Part shown: piece after piece, positions 11,501 through 19,405 of the stretch | How the letters are laid out: the number at the start of each line of letters is the position of its first letter | Numbering within the stretch: the first letter of the stretch is position 1 | Assembly (NCBI GenBank): GCA_039105265.1 | Contig: JAPFFF010000013.1 | Location: 3,224,001 to 3,288,000, forward strand | DNA: 64,000 bases | Direction of reading: 5' to 3' | From: Tritrichomonas musculus | Taxonomy: Eukaryota > Parabasalia > Tritrichomonadida > Tritrichomonadidae | Notes under the pieces: model-generated | Databases searched by the model: none | The model's input: only the letters and a program-made list of their open reading frames with translations | Told to the model about the DNA's origin: nothing | Translations under genes and position numbers: made by a program

Positions 11501-13604
11501 CAATTACGAGTTCAAGTTGGCTTCCACTGTTTGGTGAATTTGTATTCAAAACAGAACCGTCAGTACCTTTTGAAGCAATTTTTATGAACTTGCAATTAGA
11601 AATTGTTATCTTTCCATTATAATTATCCCAAAGAACTGCAGCTGTGTCTGTTGTTGGGTTTTGTGTGTTCTCAAAAATGTTATCAAAGAATAATAATTCC
11701 GTTTCTGCTTTGATAAAATAATTCTTATTAGCAATATTGATATTTTTGAAGACACATCCTGAAATTTGACGAACATTATGAGTGTTTGTTAAAATTTGAT
11801 CAACACCAAACGATCCTTCAAAGTTTTGATTAATATATGTATCAACTGATCCTGGATAAGGTGACCTCGTTGGTATTGGTGTTTGTGTCGGGTTTGGTGT
11901 AGGTGGAGGAGGATCAATAGTACCAATAAATATCAATTCATTTGAAACGGCTCTAATTTCTCCACCAGAAAAGGCATTATCAGGTGTTACTTGGACGAAT
12001 TCCATTTTCAATCTTTTACAACGAATTGGTGCATTAAAAGCATATTGTGTATTTGTCCAACTTGGATCAGAAGGAGTTTCTCCAGCAAATGTATTAACGA
12101 GTTCATAATCATTTTCTTCATCTGACAAAGATTTGTAAATCTTAAGAACTAATGGAAAACCATCAAATCTTCGTATATAGGGTATTACACTCCTATTAGT
12201 TCCATATGCATGATAATTTAAAATTGATTCAAGTGTCACCATTCTATTAAAATTGATAAAAACAGATGCTACAAAATCATTGCTGTACAAATTAGAAACC
12301 CAGTATTTATTTCCAGAGCCAATATTACCATCAAATGCATATGATAATGGAAAATTGGTTTTATCTCCATTTGATGAATATGTAAAATCGCTGGTGGCAA
12401 TTTTGTGAGAATCAACGTAATTTTTGTTAGCTAAAATTCCAGAAGCAGGATACAGTGGTAAGCTACCATATTCTGGCTTTATCAATTCTAAACCTCCAGA
12501 AACTGCTGAAAGTGCACCATTTGAAGTATGTGTATCAGGTGATACCTCTGTAAATTCAATCTGCATTCTGTCACATACAATGACTGGTGTGAATACAAAT
12601 TGCGTTTTATCCCAATCAGAAGTTGTTGGAGTTTCACCTGAAAAAACAGTATGTACTGTTAATGGTCTATCCTTTAATGCTGTATAAACAGTCAGTTTAT
12701 AAGGAAACCCTTTGAATGTACGTGAAGGTGATGAAGTTGAATAAGAACCACTATAAATGATTCCTTCAACAGACGTTGTTTCAGTGAAATTGACAAAAAT
12801 GGATGCTTTGAATGAGTCTGTGTTTGGATTAAGTGAGGCCCAATAAGTGCTATCAGAACCATCAAATAAATTTGACTTGGGGAAGTTGTTTTTATCTCCT
12901 GTGGTTTCAAAGGTAAAATGGTCGGTAGTTATTTTGTGAGAATTTACATATTGTGTAACTTCATAATTGTTTTTAACTTTTTCAAAAGTGGATTTGTAAT
13001 GTTGTAATTCTCCAATGAGATAAATTTCATTGGCTGCTGGACATTCTAATCCATCTGAAAAAGAATTGTCAGGGGTGACTTTGTAAAATTCAATCTGTAA
13101 TCGTGTACAATAAATAGGGTTTGGTAAAATGAATTGAGTCCTAGTCCATGTGTTATCTTGTTCGGGGCATTCTCCTGAAAATGTAGCTTGCAATCTTAAT
13201 GGTTCGTCGTTTGATGATGATGAATAGATTTTTAATATTAATGGGAATCCATTGTATTCAAGAGCATTATTTTTGGTTGAATAAGAAGCATCATGGAGAA
13301 TAGCTTCTATTTTAGCTTCTTTATCGAAGCTAATTAAAATAGAATTGTGAAATGTATCTGTATTTGGATTTTTTGCAACCCAGCTTTGTAAATCTGAGGA
13401 TATTCCATTAAATGCATTTGTAATAGGGTAATTATCTTTATCGCCGTTGCTAGAATAGGTGAAGGTTTCCACATTAATTTTATTTGATCTAACATAATTG
13501 TCATCAGCATAATTTCCGGTGGCTTTTGTGAATGGTGTAGTTGAATCTTCAGCTAAAAACAGTTTATTTCGGCTAAAAATAAGTAAAAATAAGATAAGGA
13601 ACAT
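5562..13604 (-). CDS. Giant Pmp-like beta-helix surface protein with discoidin-like and tandem-repeat domains
   Basis: A 2,680-residue type I membrane protein. Residues 1-19 look like a signal peptide (MFLILFLLIFSRNKLFLAED). Three copies of a roughly 180-residue discoidin/F5-8C-like module follow (about 30-195, 205-385, 395-575), each with a YxxSxGDKxNxP start and an R(L/M)(Q/K)(I/M)EF end. A Pro/Thr linker leads to a right-handed beta-helix region (about 600-1070; GGA, CxF and N-ladder repeats). Four nearly identical units (starting about 1153, 1467, 1773 and 2079) are separated by TQSPTQSATESP linkers. A second beta-helix (about 2360-2600), a membrane helix (about 2635-2655) and a short acidic tail complete it. 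The beta-helix-TM-tail plan matches trichomonad proteins related to chlamydial polymorphic membrane proteins, which are thought to act in surface adhesion. The frame is intact from the ATG at 13604. The adhesin role is inferred. Confidence 0.85.
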   Translation of the reverse strand: MFLILFLLIFSRNKLFLAEDSTTPFTKATGNYADDNYVRSNKINVETFTYSSNGDKDNYPITNAFNGISSDLQSWVAKNPNTDTFHNSILISFDKEAKIEAILHDASYSTKNNALEYNGFPLILKIYSSSSNDEPLRLQATFSGECPEQDNTWTRTQFILPNPIYCTRLQIEFYKVTPDNSFSDGLECPAANEIYLIGELQHYKSTFEKVKNNYEVTQYVNSHKITTDHFTFETTGDKNNFPKSNLFDGSDSTYWASLNPNTDSFKASIFVNFTETTSVEGIIYSGSYSTSSPSRTFKGFPYKLTVYTALKDRPLTVHTVFSGETPTTSDWDKTQFVFTPVIVCDRMQIEFTEVSPDTHTSNGALSAVSGGLELIKPEYGSLPLYPASGILANKNYVDSHKIATSDFTYSSNGDKTNFPLSYAFDGNIGSGNKYWVSNLYSNDFVASVFINFNRMVTLESILNYHAYGTNRSVIPYIRRFDGFPLVLKIYKSLSDEENDYELVNTFAGETPSDPSWTNTQYAFNAPIRCKRLKMEFVQVTPDNAFSGGEIRAVSNELIFIGTIDPPPPTPNPTQTPIPTRSPYPGSVDTYINQNFEGSFGVDQILTNTHNVRQISGCVFKNINIANKNYFIKAETELLFFDNIFENTQNPTTDTAAVLWDNYNGKITISNCKFIKIASKGTDGSVLNTNSPNSGSQLELVIEQTEFIDCGRSGRNYPLINHINAQGILKFYDCNFTFSNTDFSFRVFESYNNNAVFERCRFTNCESDTIKIGISGNDPIGTFIFRSNYVKSNKGRLILAEKLRAIPTIENNIFDSMTLSGSYLISITHNQGEIELTNNTFSHITTTGTTNTDCGGSGLSLKSSSDDYTIKYNKCKFYDISNNQETTPNCYGGALQYGMSTEFNAKIELEECEFKRNAVKCGHGGGVAIRTSKSVSIRGCIFESNTANNEGSSSSLLFSNHYEEKSKGFGGAVYINPSFNDNNNDYFMSSVIITGCIFKSNSAYQGYAIYVEGEDCDTTFLINNNQFNGNNGIESHINQGSIIASEILNINKDEIIQSNQFSNSDNNKYFTYVLHSGEPFPDPTPTPKATESPTQSATESPTQSATQSATESPTQSATQSATQSPIATQTPMATPTLPPVPIPESAPVPISVSIDQMIVTGDRGCDDGTSCPSDNFATEACGKKCWSQGDHFVSYEYTFIGEGFQVYGTYAPEHRRYAIYLDDELIDKVNQQIDGERRSFALQYTSNTLPYGEHKLKIAGIGEVYEMHKITYWPSLKSKRINSTEFSKTGEWIKESDTIGGIREKTNNNGATAKKTILLSKFWVIGTRNNLYNSMNVAFGDFEANIKENASGDERENMVVYESPYLPFVEQELIFTSVDKSIINCIYYLDEPAPATISQTPYATPTATQSPTQSATESPTQSATESPTQSATQSATQSPIATQTPMATPTLPPVPIPESAPVPISVSIDQMIVTGDRGCDDGTSCPSDNFATEACGKKCWSQGDHFVSYEYTFIGEGFQVYGTYAPEHRRYAIYLDDELIDKVDQQIDGERRSFALQYTSNTLPYGEHKLKIAGIGEVYEMHKITYWPSLKSKRINSTEFSKTGEWIKESDTIGGIREKTNNNGATAKKTILLSKFWVIGTRNNLYNSMNVAFGDFEANIKENASGDERENMVVYESPYLPFVEQELIFTSVDKSIINCIYYLDEPAPATISQTPYATPTATQSPTQSATESPTQSATQSATQSPIATQTPMATPTLPPVPIPESAPVPISVSIDQMIVTGDRGCDDGTSCPSDNFATEACGKKCWSQGDHFVSYEYTFIGEGFQVYGTYAPEHRRYAIYLDDELIDKVDQQIDGERRSFALQYTSNTLPYGEHKLKIAGIGEVYEMHKITYWPSLKSKRINSTEFSKTGEWIKESDTIGGIREKTNNNGATAKKTILLSKFWVIGTRNNLYNSMNVAFGDFEANIKENASGDERENMVVYESPYLPFVEQELIFTSVDKSIINCIYYLDEPAPATISQTPYATPTATQSPTQSATESPTQSATQSATQSPIATQTPMATPTLPPVPIPESAPVPISVSIDQMIVTGDRGCDDGTSCPSDNFATEACGKKCWSQGDHFVSYEYTFIGEGFQVYGTYAPEHRRYAIYLDDELIDKVDQQIDGERRSFALQYTSNTLPYGEHKLKIAGIGEVYEMHKITYWPSLKSKRINSTEFSKTGEWIKESDTIGGIREKTNNNGATAKKTILLSKFWVIGTRNNLYNSMNVAFGDFEANIKENASGDERENMVVYESPYLPFVEQELIFTSVDKSIINCIYYLDEPAPATISQTPYATPTATQSPTQSATESPTQSEALPDIIIVNPENTTDDRFELVVNDSSLIQVHINVSNFTNIEYNDNGGAIHLVNTTLECQNVVFTKCSTTNGGGGGIFVDNTYELKNPINLINLTFTECKANYGGAVYIHSTSYTDKVIIMGCIFNRNVADGTEGEGKKFGGSAVYLSARKGRLKSNKFTDNIGDTVVKVVNHFENNNKDKLSLLEVSECDFKTAKGTKNSLYYLRGDHGSKLQLNDCAFSGDLNPGSHHINGKEINKDSPKLMIKNCKFSENEKMNFISASLLSEDMKSQVFTDEKSSHDIRKESISKTWKIVTVTTVAVLLVSFSIIFIIKKSPSDQEEKDIEMQSDAFVL
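6600..10345 (-). repeat. Four tandem coding repeats, period 918-942 bp
   Basis: Within the giant surface gene the same block recurs at 918-bp spacing (for example the starts at 6757, 7675 and 8593), then 942 bp to 9535. The extra 24 bp is one more SPTQSATE-type linker unit. Each block encodes VPISVSIDQMIVTGDRGC through YYLDEPAPAT plus a Ser/Thr/Pro/Gln linker. The only differences I saw are scattered single bases, shared pairwise: GGCACTGG in two units against GGAACTGG in the other two. This indicates recent amplification or gene conversion. The linker is itself a minisatellite of 12-24 bp units that varies in number between blocks. Confidence 0.95.
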
Positions 13605-14185
13605 TTTAAAATTTAAAAAAAAATCATAACTCGAGTTTATTTATGTAAATAATCTTATACATTGAATTTAAAATGTATTTAATATATTAATTAGATATTA
13701 TTTGCATATATTTTATGTATTATTCTAGAAGTATTAATTATATTTTAAGATAAAAAAAACATTTGAAAAGCAATAGAGATAATAGAATTGTTTCAAATAT
13801 CCTTTGAAATATTTCTTTTAAAATTTGTGGTAAAGTATTCAAAAGTATAGAAAATCAAAATGATTTTAGGAAATCGAATTTTTCATCGATCCACTTTTTG
13901 AATGGTTTATATTCTCAAAAAGTGTAGATGTTAAGTGTTAACTGCAATATTCAATTTTCTGAGTAAATAGTATCGAAAAAATTTATTGAATATATTTTAA
14001 ATTTTTTGTAAAAAAACGATTATATATTTTACTTTTCATAGGTTTACACTATTCAAAAACATAAAAAAAAATATTAAAAAAAACAGATGAAGGAATAAGA
14101 ATTAATGCAATCTAACACTATTTTATAAAACTAAATAATTATTAATATTTATTAATGTTAAGGTACAAATCTAGTATGTTTAATA
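13605..14185. other. Intergenic spacer with a CACTTTTTGA hairpin
   Basis: AT-rich spacer upstream of the giant surface gene. A stem is formed by CCACTTTTTGAA at 13891 and TCTCAAAAAGTG at 13912. The same motif recurs elsewhere in the window. No coding frame is seen, and no clear initiator element precedes the ATG at 13604. Confidence 0.45.
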
Positions 14186-14189
14186 TTGA

Positions 14190-14590
14190 GAGGGTACCCG
14201 TTTACTATTTGTGAGAAGTGCCTTGCACTTCGAGGCATTTTTTCAATTTCTTTAGAAAAGAATCAATCAAAGAATTGTTGCTAAACTTAGATTATTCCAT
14301 ACAAAGAATAAAATTTGTGTTCAGGAAATATTTGCAATTTCAGCTCCAGGGATTTCAGGAAACATTATTGCTTTAACGCACATGAAATACTTGATTTCAT
14401 TTTTTAATATTTGTGGTCGGCCGGGTTATTTTTTTTCTGGTCTCCCTTCATCAATCTATTTTGCTACAGCTTTGGCGTAATTTAACGAAATACCTAATGC
14501 ATCAGCTGTTTTGCTTTTATTAAAATTGTGCGATTGCAGAGCCACTTGCGATTAAATTATAGAGTTCGTTTGTATTTTTTGGTAAAAAAA
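14190..14590 (-). mobile_element. Relic of a DNA-transposon transposase, N-terminal helix-turn-helix part
   Basis: Minus-strand fragments in different frames read NTNELYNLIASGSAIAQF, then KSKTADALGISLNYAKAVA, then (KI)DEGRPEKK and PGRPQILKNE, then CVKAIMFPEIPGAEIANI. The order (HTH, GRP linker, second helical segment) parallels the N-terminus of the intact DDE transposase at 63078, where KIADVFGVSRQLVRKDHQ is followed by a DGRPSKL linker. Frameshifts and stops interrupt it and no DDE core survives, so it is an old plain DNA transposon copy. The ends of the element are not visible. Confidence 0.4.
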
Positions 14591-14699
14591 AAAAAAAAAA
14601 ACATATAAATAAAAGGTCAAAAGATTGACCAACAATTGATTAATAAATTCATTAATAGGTCAGTGTAAAGGAAGAATGACTAACAACGGCAAAAACTCA

Positions 14700-14968
14700 G
14701 TGTAAAGACGAGCACAGACACAGATGAAAGACCGAAAAAGATGCCATCAAGGAATCGGTAGTCAGATATGGAAAGATCTGTGAAATTACACAGAAACAGG
14801 TAGACAAGAAGTGACGATGATAGCTCAAAAAAAGATTTAAATTTCCAAAGGAGATCGTCATCGGTGCAAAGACGAAATGACTCTGATTCTGTAATTAGAC
14901 GTAGAAAAAATTTTCAACAATCTTTAATTGATATATGTGACGATTTTGCTCAAAATCATGTAAAATAA
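14700..14968 (+). pseudogene. Unassigned decayed coding fragment, Arg/Ser-rich
   Basis: A plus-strand frame ending at a TAA near 14968 reads DDDSSKKDLNFQRRSSSVQ and continues to NFQQSLIDICDDFAQNHVK. Upstream the frame contains two stops (around 14756 and 14811) within otherwise charged, coding-like sequence. I do not recognise the family. Base composition is less AT-rich than the flanks, which supports former coding function. It could alternatively be the 3' end of a spliced gene, but no trichomonad-type splice signal was seen. Confidence 0.3.
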
Positions 14969-15529
14969 TAGATGCTGCCACTTTTTTCAACTCTTTCTTT
15001 GTAAAAATAATTTTTATGCATGTTCACAGGATCAGAAATTCTTGTTCTCGCTCGATTAAGTACAATGACGTACAAATCTTTAATATATTGACAAAGAAAA
15101 ATCTATTTACTTTATTGAATCATGTTTTATTTTAAAATGACACGAAAGTGCGAAGAACAAAATTGTATGTTTCTGTGAATACATTGAAACTCAAATTTAT
15201 TATTGTAAATGATTTTAACGATTCATTCATGTTATTTATGATTGGCTAAAAAAATTATCTTTTCCTTCTCTTCCCAATTGGTTACATGAAAGATCAACTG
15301 ATATCAAATTATTTGGATTTAAATGTAATTTTCAAATAATGATTAAAAAGAGAATTTAAAAAAAAAAAAAATTGTGAGGTTAATTGTCCTTTTGATTATC
15401 AAAAAGTTGCAACTTTGAGAGTTAATTTGGTCCAAGCTTTTAGAAATATAATTATATAAATAAATAAAAAAATTAAAAATAAGACTAGATAAAAAACATT
15501 TAATAAAACGCACTTTTTTCATTTTCCAT
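14969..15529. other. Intergenic spacer
   Basis: AT-rich sequence with short homopolymer A/T runs (for example near 15360). No coding frame or repeat could be supported. Confidence 0.45.
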
Positions 15530-16654
15530 TCACTTTTTCTTTTTTGTTATTTGAATTTGCTTGTTTGCGGCAGACTGGTTTGGCGCCAGCGACTGCCTCC
15601 TCCCGTCTCTCGTCTGCGAAAGCCGTGGCATCTGCGCGCTGCCGAGTGTCTGCGACTTGCGGATCGTCGGTGTTGCTGGTGGCGTCATTTGGACGTGCGT
15701 CAACGTCTGCGACTTGTGCAGTGCCGCGTTTTGTGCCTGCTGAGGCTGCCGCGGCCTCGAAATCTGCGGTTTCATTGAATTTCTCGCAGGCTGGTGCTGC
15801 TTCTGCTGGAAAGACGGCTGCCTCTGGATGCTCTGCCTCCTCGCCGCCTGCTGCTGCTGCATGTTCTGCTGTCCTCTCTGATGCTGGACGCTGTAACGCC
15901 TCAAATTTGGCGGTTGAATATTTTGCTGTCTATTGTTATTTTGTGCATTATTTTGAGTATTGTTTGTTGTGTTGTTTTGTGGTTGAGTATTTTGTTGCTG
16001 GTTGTCTTGCTGTTGGTCGTTGTTGGCGTTATTTGGCGGTTGTATGTTTTGCTGTAAATTTTGTAGTTGCTGCTGTTGTTGCTGCTGTATGTTTTGTATG
16101 TTTTGTATGTTTTGCTTGTTTGTTATGTTTTGCTCGATGTCCCGCTCTATTTCGTTGCTATAATGATTCCTTGGAGATGATGAATTCATGTTTATTTGTG
16201 GAAATCTCACTTTTTGACCGTGTTGGCTTGGTGTGAGGGAGCTGTTTCTGCTTTTCACGTCTTGGCTGGATTGGATGAAGCGAGGGGAGGATGATTCTCG
16301 TTTGATTCGAGGTAGTCGTACTTTTTGCGATCTTATTCGTGAAGAATTATTTGATTGTCCAATCGAAATGGCTGTGCTCTGTTTTTTGTTTGGAGGAATT
16401 GTTGAATATTCGTCAAATATATCTGATTGCCTTACTATTTGAATCTCTAAAAAATCGTGCCCCTTTATATCAGGGACTTCTTTTAATGGGGTGTAGTATA
16501 ATTCCTGTAAAAGAAATTTCTGATTGAGAAAATAAAGATGATTTGATCCTAAATCATATGATTCATTTAAAATATTTTCGACATCTTCAATTGTTTCTTC
16601 CCCTGTGAGTTCAAGACTAAATTTTTGTTGGTGACAAGTAAAATTAATCCACAT
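15530..16654 (-). CDS. Gln/Asn-rich protein with a ubiquitin-like-looking N-terminus
   Basis: 374 residues from the ATG at 16654. Residues 1-75 (MWINFTCHQQKFSLELTGEE to HDFLEIQIVR) have the length and strand-helix-strand pattern of a ubiquitin-like fold: a beta pair, TIEDVENILNE as the helix, and a final LEIQIV strand. Residues about 100-160 carry two related segments, SQKVRLPRIKRESSSPRF and GQKVRFPQINMNSSSPRN. Residues about 165-350 are extreme low complexity, with poly-Q, QN and QQQNIQPP repeats of prion-like composition, ending in a basic tail (ITKKKK). The 3' third (15540-15900) is markedly GC-rich compared with everything around it. No membrane segment is seen. Function unknown; the ubiquitin-like call is structural guesswork. 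Confidence 0.75.
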   Translation of the reverse strand: MWINFTCHQQKFSLELTGEETIEDVENILNESYDLGSNHLYFLNQKFLLQELYYTPLKEVPDIKGHDFLEIQIVRQSDIFDEYSTIPPNKKQSTAISIGQSNNSSRIRSQKVRLPRIKRESSSPRFIQSSQDVKSRNSSLTPSQHGQKVRFPQINMNSSSPRNHYSNEIERDIEQNITNKQNIQNIQNIQQQQQQQLQNLQQNIQPPNNANNDQQQDNQQQNTQPQNNTTNNTQNNAQNNNRQQNIQPPNLRRYSVQHQRGQQNMQQQQAARRQSIQRQPSFQQKQHQPARNSMKPQISRPRQPQQAQNAALHKSQTLTHVQMTPPATPTIRKSQTLGSAQMPRLSQTRDGRRQSLAPNQSAANKQIQITKKKK

Positions 16655-17045
16655 TTTTATTCTAATTATTTTAAAAACTTTTTGAGGTATAAACGATTTT
16701 TTAATTCAAATAATTGAAATATTTTGATCAAATTTCTTAAAAAAACTTTTACTTATTTCATTTTAAATTAATATATAGTAAAACTAATCTTTGATTTTTA
16801 TCATATGAAAGCTGGAGTAGTTATTTCACAAATCACTTTTTGAATATTCCTTCAAAAAGTTCCTATTTATTTATGATTATAATTATCTTGAAAAATATTA
16901 AATAAAGTTTAATTTTTTTCTAATTATTTTATAAATAATCTTACAAATGATATTTTGTAAAGTAAAGTTCCCCAAAAAAATAGGGGTCTCATTCAATAAA
17001 ATATTAAAAAGAAAGAAGAAATTTATAGAAAAAGGCTTTATATAA
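16655..17045. other. Intergenic spacer with a CTTTTTGAA hairpin
   Basis: AT-rich spacer between two minus-strand genes. At 16832-16861 CACTTTTTGAA and TTCAAAAAG can pair around a 6-nt loop (TATTCC). Nothing else is seen. Confidence 0.4.
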
Positions 17046-19394
17046 CTATACCTCATCAACTTCGGCAGAATTTTCTTTATCTGACATTAATTTGCTTTTT
17101 TTCTTTCTTATGACCAAAAAATAAACGATAACAACAACAATAACAACTACAACAATCACAACTCCTATTACAATTCCTGCAATGGCGGGAGGTTTCAATC
17201 CTTTTTTGTCATCATTCTTTGTAGATTGGAAAGCATACAAACGCATGACTTGGACGCCATTATTATATTCGATTTTGCATTGTGCATTATTAAACTTTGT
17301 ATTAAATGGACCTTTGTTGAATGTATCAGCCCATTTATTGCAATCGAATTTATTGTCACTAGATTCTGCAATCAAAAATGTTTCTTGTGTTTCTTCAAAG
17401 TAATGGCTTCCTCTCTTATTCAAAATGATTGCATTTGGAACGCTAGTTAAGTCTCCTGATAAAGGAGCTTTTGAATCAAATGCTTGAGGAACATCATTAT
17501 ATGCCAAATCTATTGATGATTCCGACATATCGACATTTGCTGCAATATTCAAACATGATGAAGTACCAAATACTATATTATTTACCTTTAAATTGTTGAT
17601 TGTTCCTTCGGAATTTGATTGTATTTTCATTCTTCCAACTTCAACATTATTGTTGCTCGATGATTGAACATTCAATCCTTGCTGACCAATGAAATCAACT
17701 TCGTTAATTTTAGTTGGAATTTTAGAAATGAGAGTAAAGTCGGATGACTGTGGTGTAATACTATTAAGTTGTATTGCTTTATTTTCATTGTTATTTATAG
17801 TCACTTTTCCTTTGGCATTTTGAAGTGATGCTCTCGTGTTTACACCAAGATTTATTGTAACTTCTTCTGCTTGTGGAATAATATCGAAAGATTTCGGTGT
17901 TTCATCAGTTGAATCTATTGTTATTTCCCTGCTTTCTGGAGGAAGAATGAAAGCAATTAATTTATCATTTATCATATCCACATCTACCTCTGTAATATCT
18001 TGTGTCAATTGAATATTATATAAGACATCAGTTTCATATTTGTCATCTTTTACATCAATTGTTACTTTTCCATTTGACGTTTCGAAATCAGATAAATCAA
18101 TATCTTTTGATTCTACGGGAGGTTTAGTTGGAGGAGGACCACGAGATTGTGTTGGTGTATTTGTTTGAGGAGGATGAAAATTGATATTAAGACTATCAAT
18201 CCAGTTTTTAATGATCGCTTCAGAAGCTGAGCTTGGGAATCGTTGGAATGGAGAATTCCAGTTGGAATTAGGTGCAAGTGGTCTGAGAATAGATGCGCTG
18301 CTATCTGATGATGATGATGAGGTTGAGAATGTTATGATGTTCTTGTTATTGAAATCATATTTCTTTAATAATGTAAAGATAATATTTGGTGATCTTCCAT
18401 GCCATATTGGATAACCAACGAAAATTGTTTGATATTCTTCAAAATTAGATATTTCATTTGATATTTCAGGTAAAATTGTTTGATTTTTATTTTCTAAAGA
18501 AGAACGACTATTTGCGTCATTATAATTCAAATCTTCAGTTGTATATGGAACTTTTGGAATAATTTCAATCAAATCACTTTCAATAATAGAATTTATATTA
18601 TTTGCAACTCTCTTTGTATTTCCTGTACATGAGAAATAAACAATAAGAATTTTATTTCTATTTTGATCATTACCTTCATCATTTGATTCTGTTTTTGTCG
18701 CTGTTTCGTCTTGTTCATGATCGTTACTAATAGATTCTATTGTGACTGTTTCATCTTTTACTTGATCACTGTTATCTGTTCCTGTTATCACTTCATCTTC
18801 ACTCGATGTTTCTGGATTTGGTTCATTTAAATCTAGATTAAGACTATCAATCCAGTTTTTAATGGTCGCTTCTGAAGCTGAGCTTGGGAATCGTTGGAAT
18901 GGAGAATTCCAGTTGGAATTAGGTGCAAGTGGTCTGAGAATAGATGCGCTGCTATCTGATGATGATGATGAGGTTGAGAATGTTATGATGTTCTTGTTAT
19001 TGAAATCATATTTCTTTAATAATGTAAAGATAATATTTGGTGATCTTCCATGCCATATTGGATAACCAATGAAAATTGTTTGATATTCTTCAAAATTAGA
19101 TATTTCATTTGATATTTCAGGTAAAATTGATTGATTTTTATTTTCTAAAGAAGAACGACTATTTGCGTCATTATAATTCAAATCTTCAGTTGTATATGGA
19201 ACTTTTGGAATAATTTCAATCAAATCACCTCCTATAATCGAATTTATATTATTTGCAACTCTCTTTGTATTTCCTGTACATGAGAAATAAACAATAAGAT
19301 TTTTGTTTGATTTGGTGAGGCTGCTGGTTTTAACTTCATTGTTTTTTAAATATGAAGATGCAAAACTCCAAAAATAGCTTATCAAAAATAGCAT
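17046..19394 (-). CDS. Membrane-anchored protein with two tandem flavodoxin-like domains facing the lumen or exterior
   Basis: 782 residues. The N-terminus (MLFLISYFWSFASSYL) looks like a signal peptide. Two near-identical flavodoxin-like domains follow (about 30-190 and 247-406). Each has the phosphate-binding loop SCTGNTKR and the YPIWHGRSPN motif that in this family lies by the flavin, then a conserved C-terminal SASEA(T/I)IKNWIDSL. An acidic Thr/Asp linker separates them. A Pro/Thr linker leads to a roughly 330-residue beta-rich region, then a single helix (about 740-763, GIVIGVVIVVVVIVVV) and a short basic/acidic tail. By topology the flavodoxin domains would be extracytoplasmic, which is unusual for FMN proteins that normally carry electrons in the cytosol. 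An initiator-like TCATTT lies 9 nt upstream of the ATG. Redox activity is inferred, not shown. Confidence 0.85.
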   Translation of the reverse strand: MLFLISYFWSFASSYLKNNEVKTSSLTKSNKNLIVYFSCTGNTKRVANNINSIIGGDLIEIIPKVPYTTEDLNYNDANSRSSLENKNQSILPEISNEISNFEEYQTIFIGYPIWHGRSPNIIFTLLKKYDFNNKNIITFSTSSSSSDSSASILRPLAPNSNWNSPFQRFPSSASEATIKNWIDSLNLDLNEPNPETSSEDEVITGTDNSDQVKDETVTIESISNDHEQDETATKTESNDEGNDQNRNKILIVYFSCTGNTKRVANNINSIIESDLIEIIPKVPYTTEDLNYNDANSRSSLENKNQTILPEISNEISNFEEYQTIFVGYPIWHGRSPNIIFTLLKKYDFNNKNIITFSTSSSSSDSSASILRPLAPNSNWNSPFQRFPSSASEAIIKNWIDSLNINFHPPQTNTPTQSRGPPPTKPPVESKDIDLSDFETSNGKVTIDVKDDKYETDVLYNIQLTQDITEVDVDMINDKLIAFILPPESREITIDSTDETPKSFDIIPQAEEVTINLGVNTRASLQNAKGKVTINNNENKAIQLNSITPQSSDFTLISKIPTKINEVDFIGQQGLNVQSSSNNNVEVGRMKIQSNSEGTINNLKVNNIVFGTSSCLNIAANVDMSESSIDLAYNDVPQAFDSKAPLSGDLTSVPNAIILNKRGSHYFEETQETFLIAESSDNKFDCNKWADTFNKGPFNTKFNNAQCKIEYNNGVQVMRLYAFQSTKNDDKKGLKPPAIAGIVIGVVIVVVVIVVVIVYFLVIRKKKSKLMSDKENSAEVDEV
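18184..19315 (-). repeat. Tandem duplication of the flavodoxin-like coding block
   Basis: The block at about 18184-18660 recurs at about 18838-19312 with only a few base differences, for example GATCGC against GGTCGC near the 3' end of each copy. The linker between the copies (about 18660-18838, Asp/Glu/Thr-rich) is unique. The near-identity at synonymous sites indicates a recent duplication or gene conversion. Confidence 0.9.
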
Positions 19395-19399
19395 TACTG

Positions 19400-19405
19400 A
19401 AATGA
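19400..19405 (-). promoter_or_regulatory. Initiator-like TCATTT upstream of the flavodoxin-like gene
   Basis: On the minus strand TCATTT matches the trichomonad initiator TCA(+1)Py(T/A). The A(+1) would be at 19403, 9 nt before the ATG at 19394. Such very short leaders are typical of trichomonads. Transcription start mapping is not available. Confidence 0.45.

Noticed and set aside
15544-16236. 230-codon plus-strand frame opposite the Q/N-rich gene
   Set aside because: It is an antisense shadow of GC-rich and poly-Q codons. Its product is Ala/Ser/Cys/Val low complexity with no domain, and the minus frame has a sensible start and folded N-terminus.
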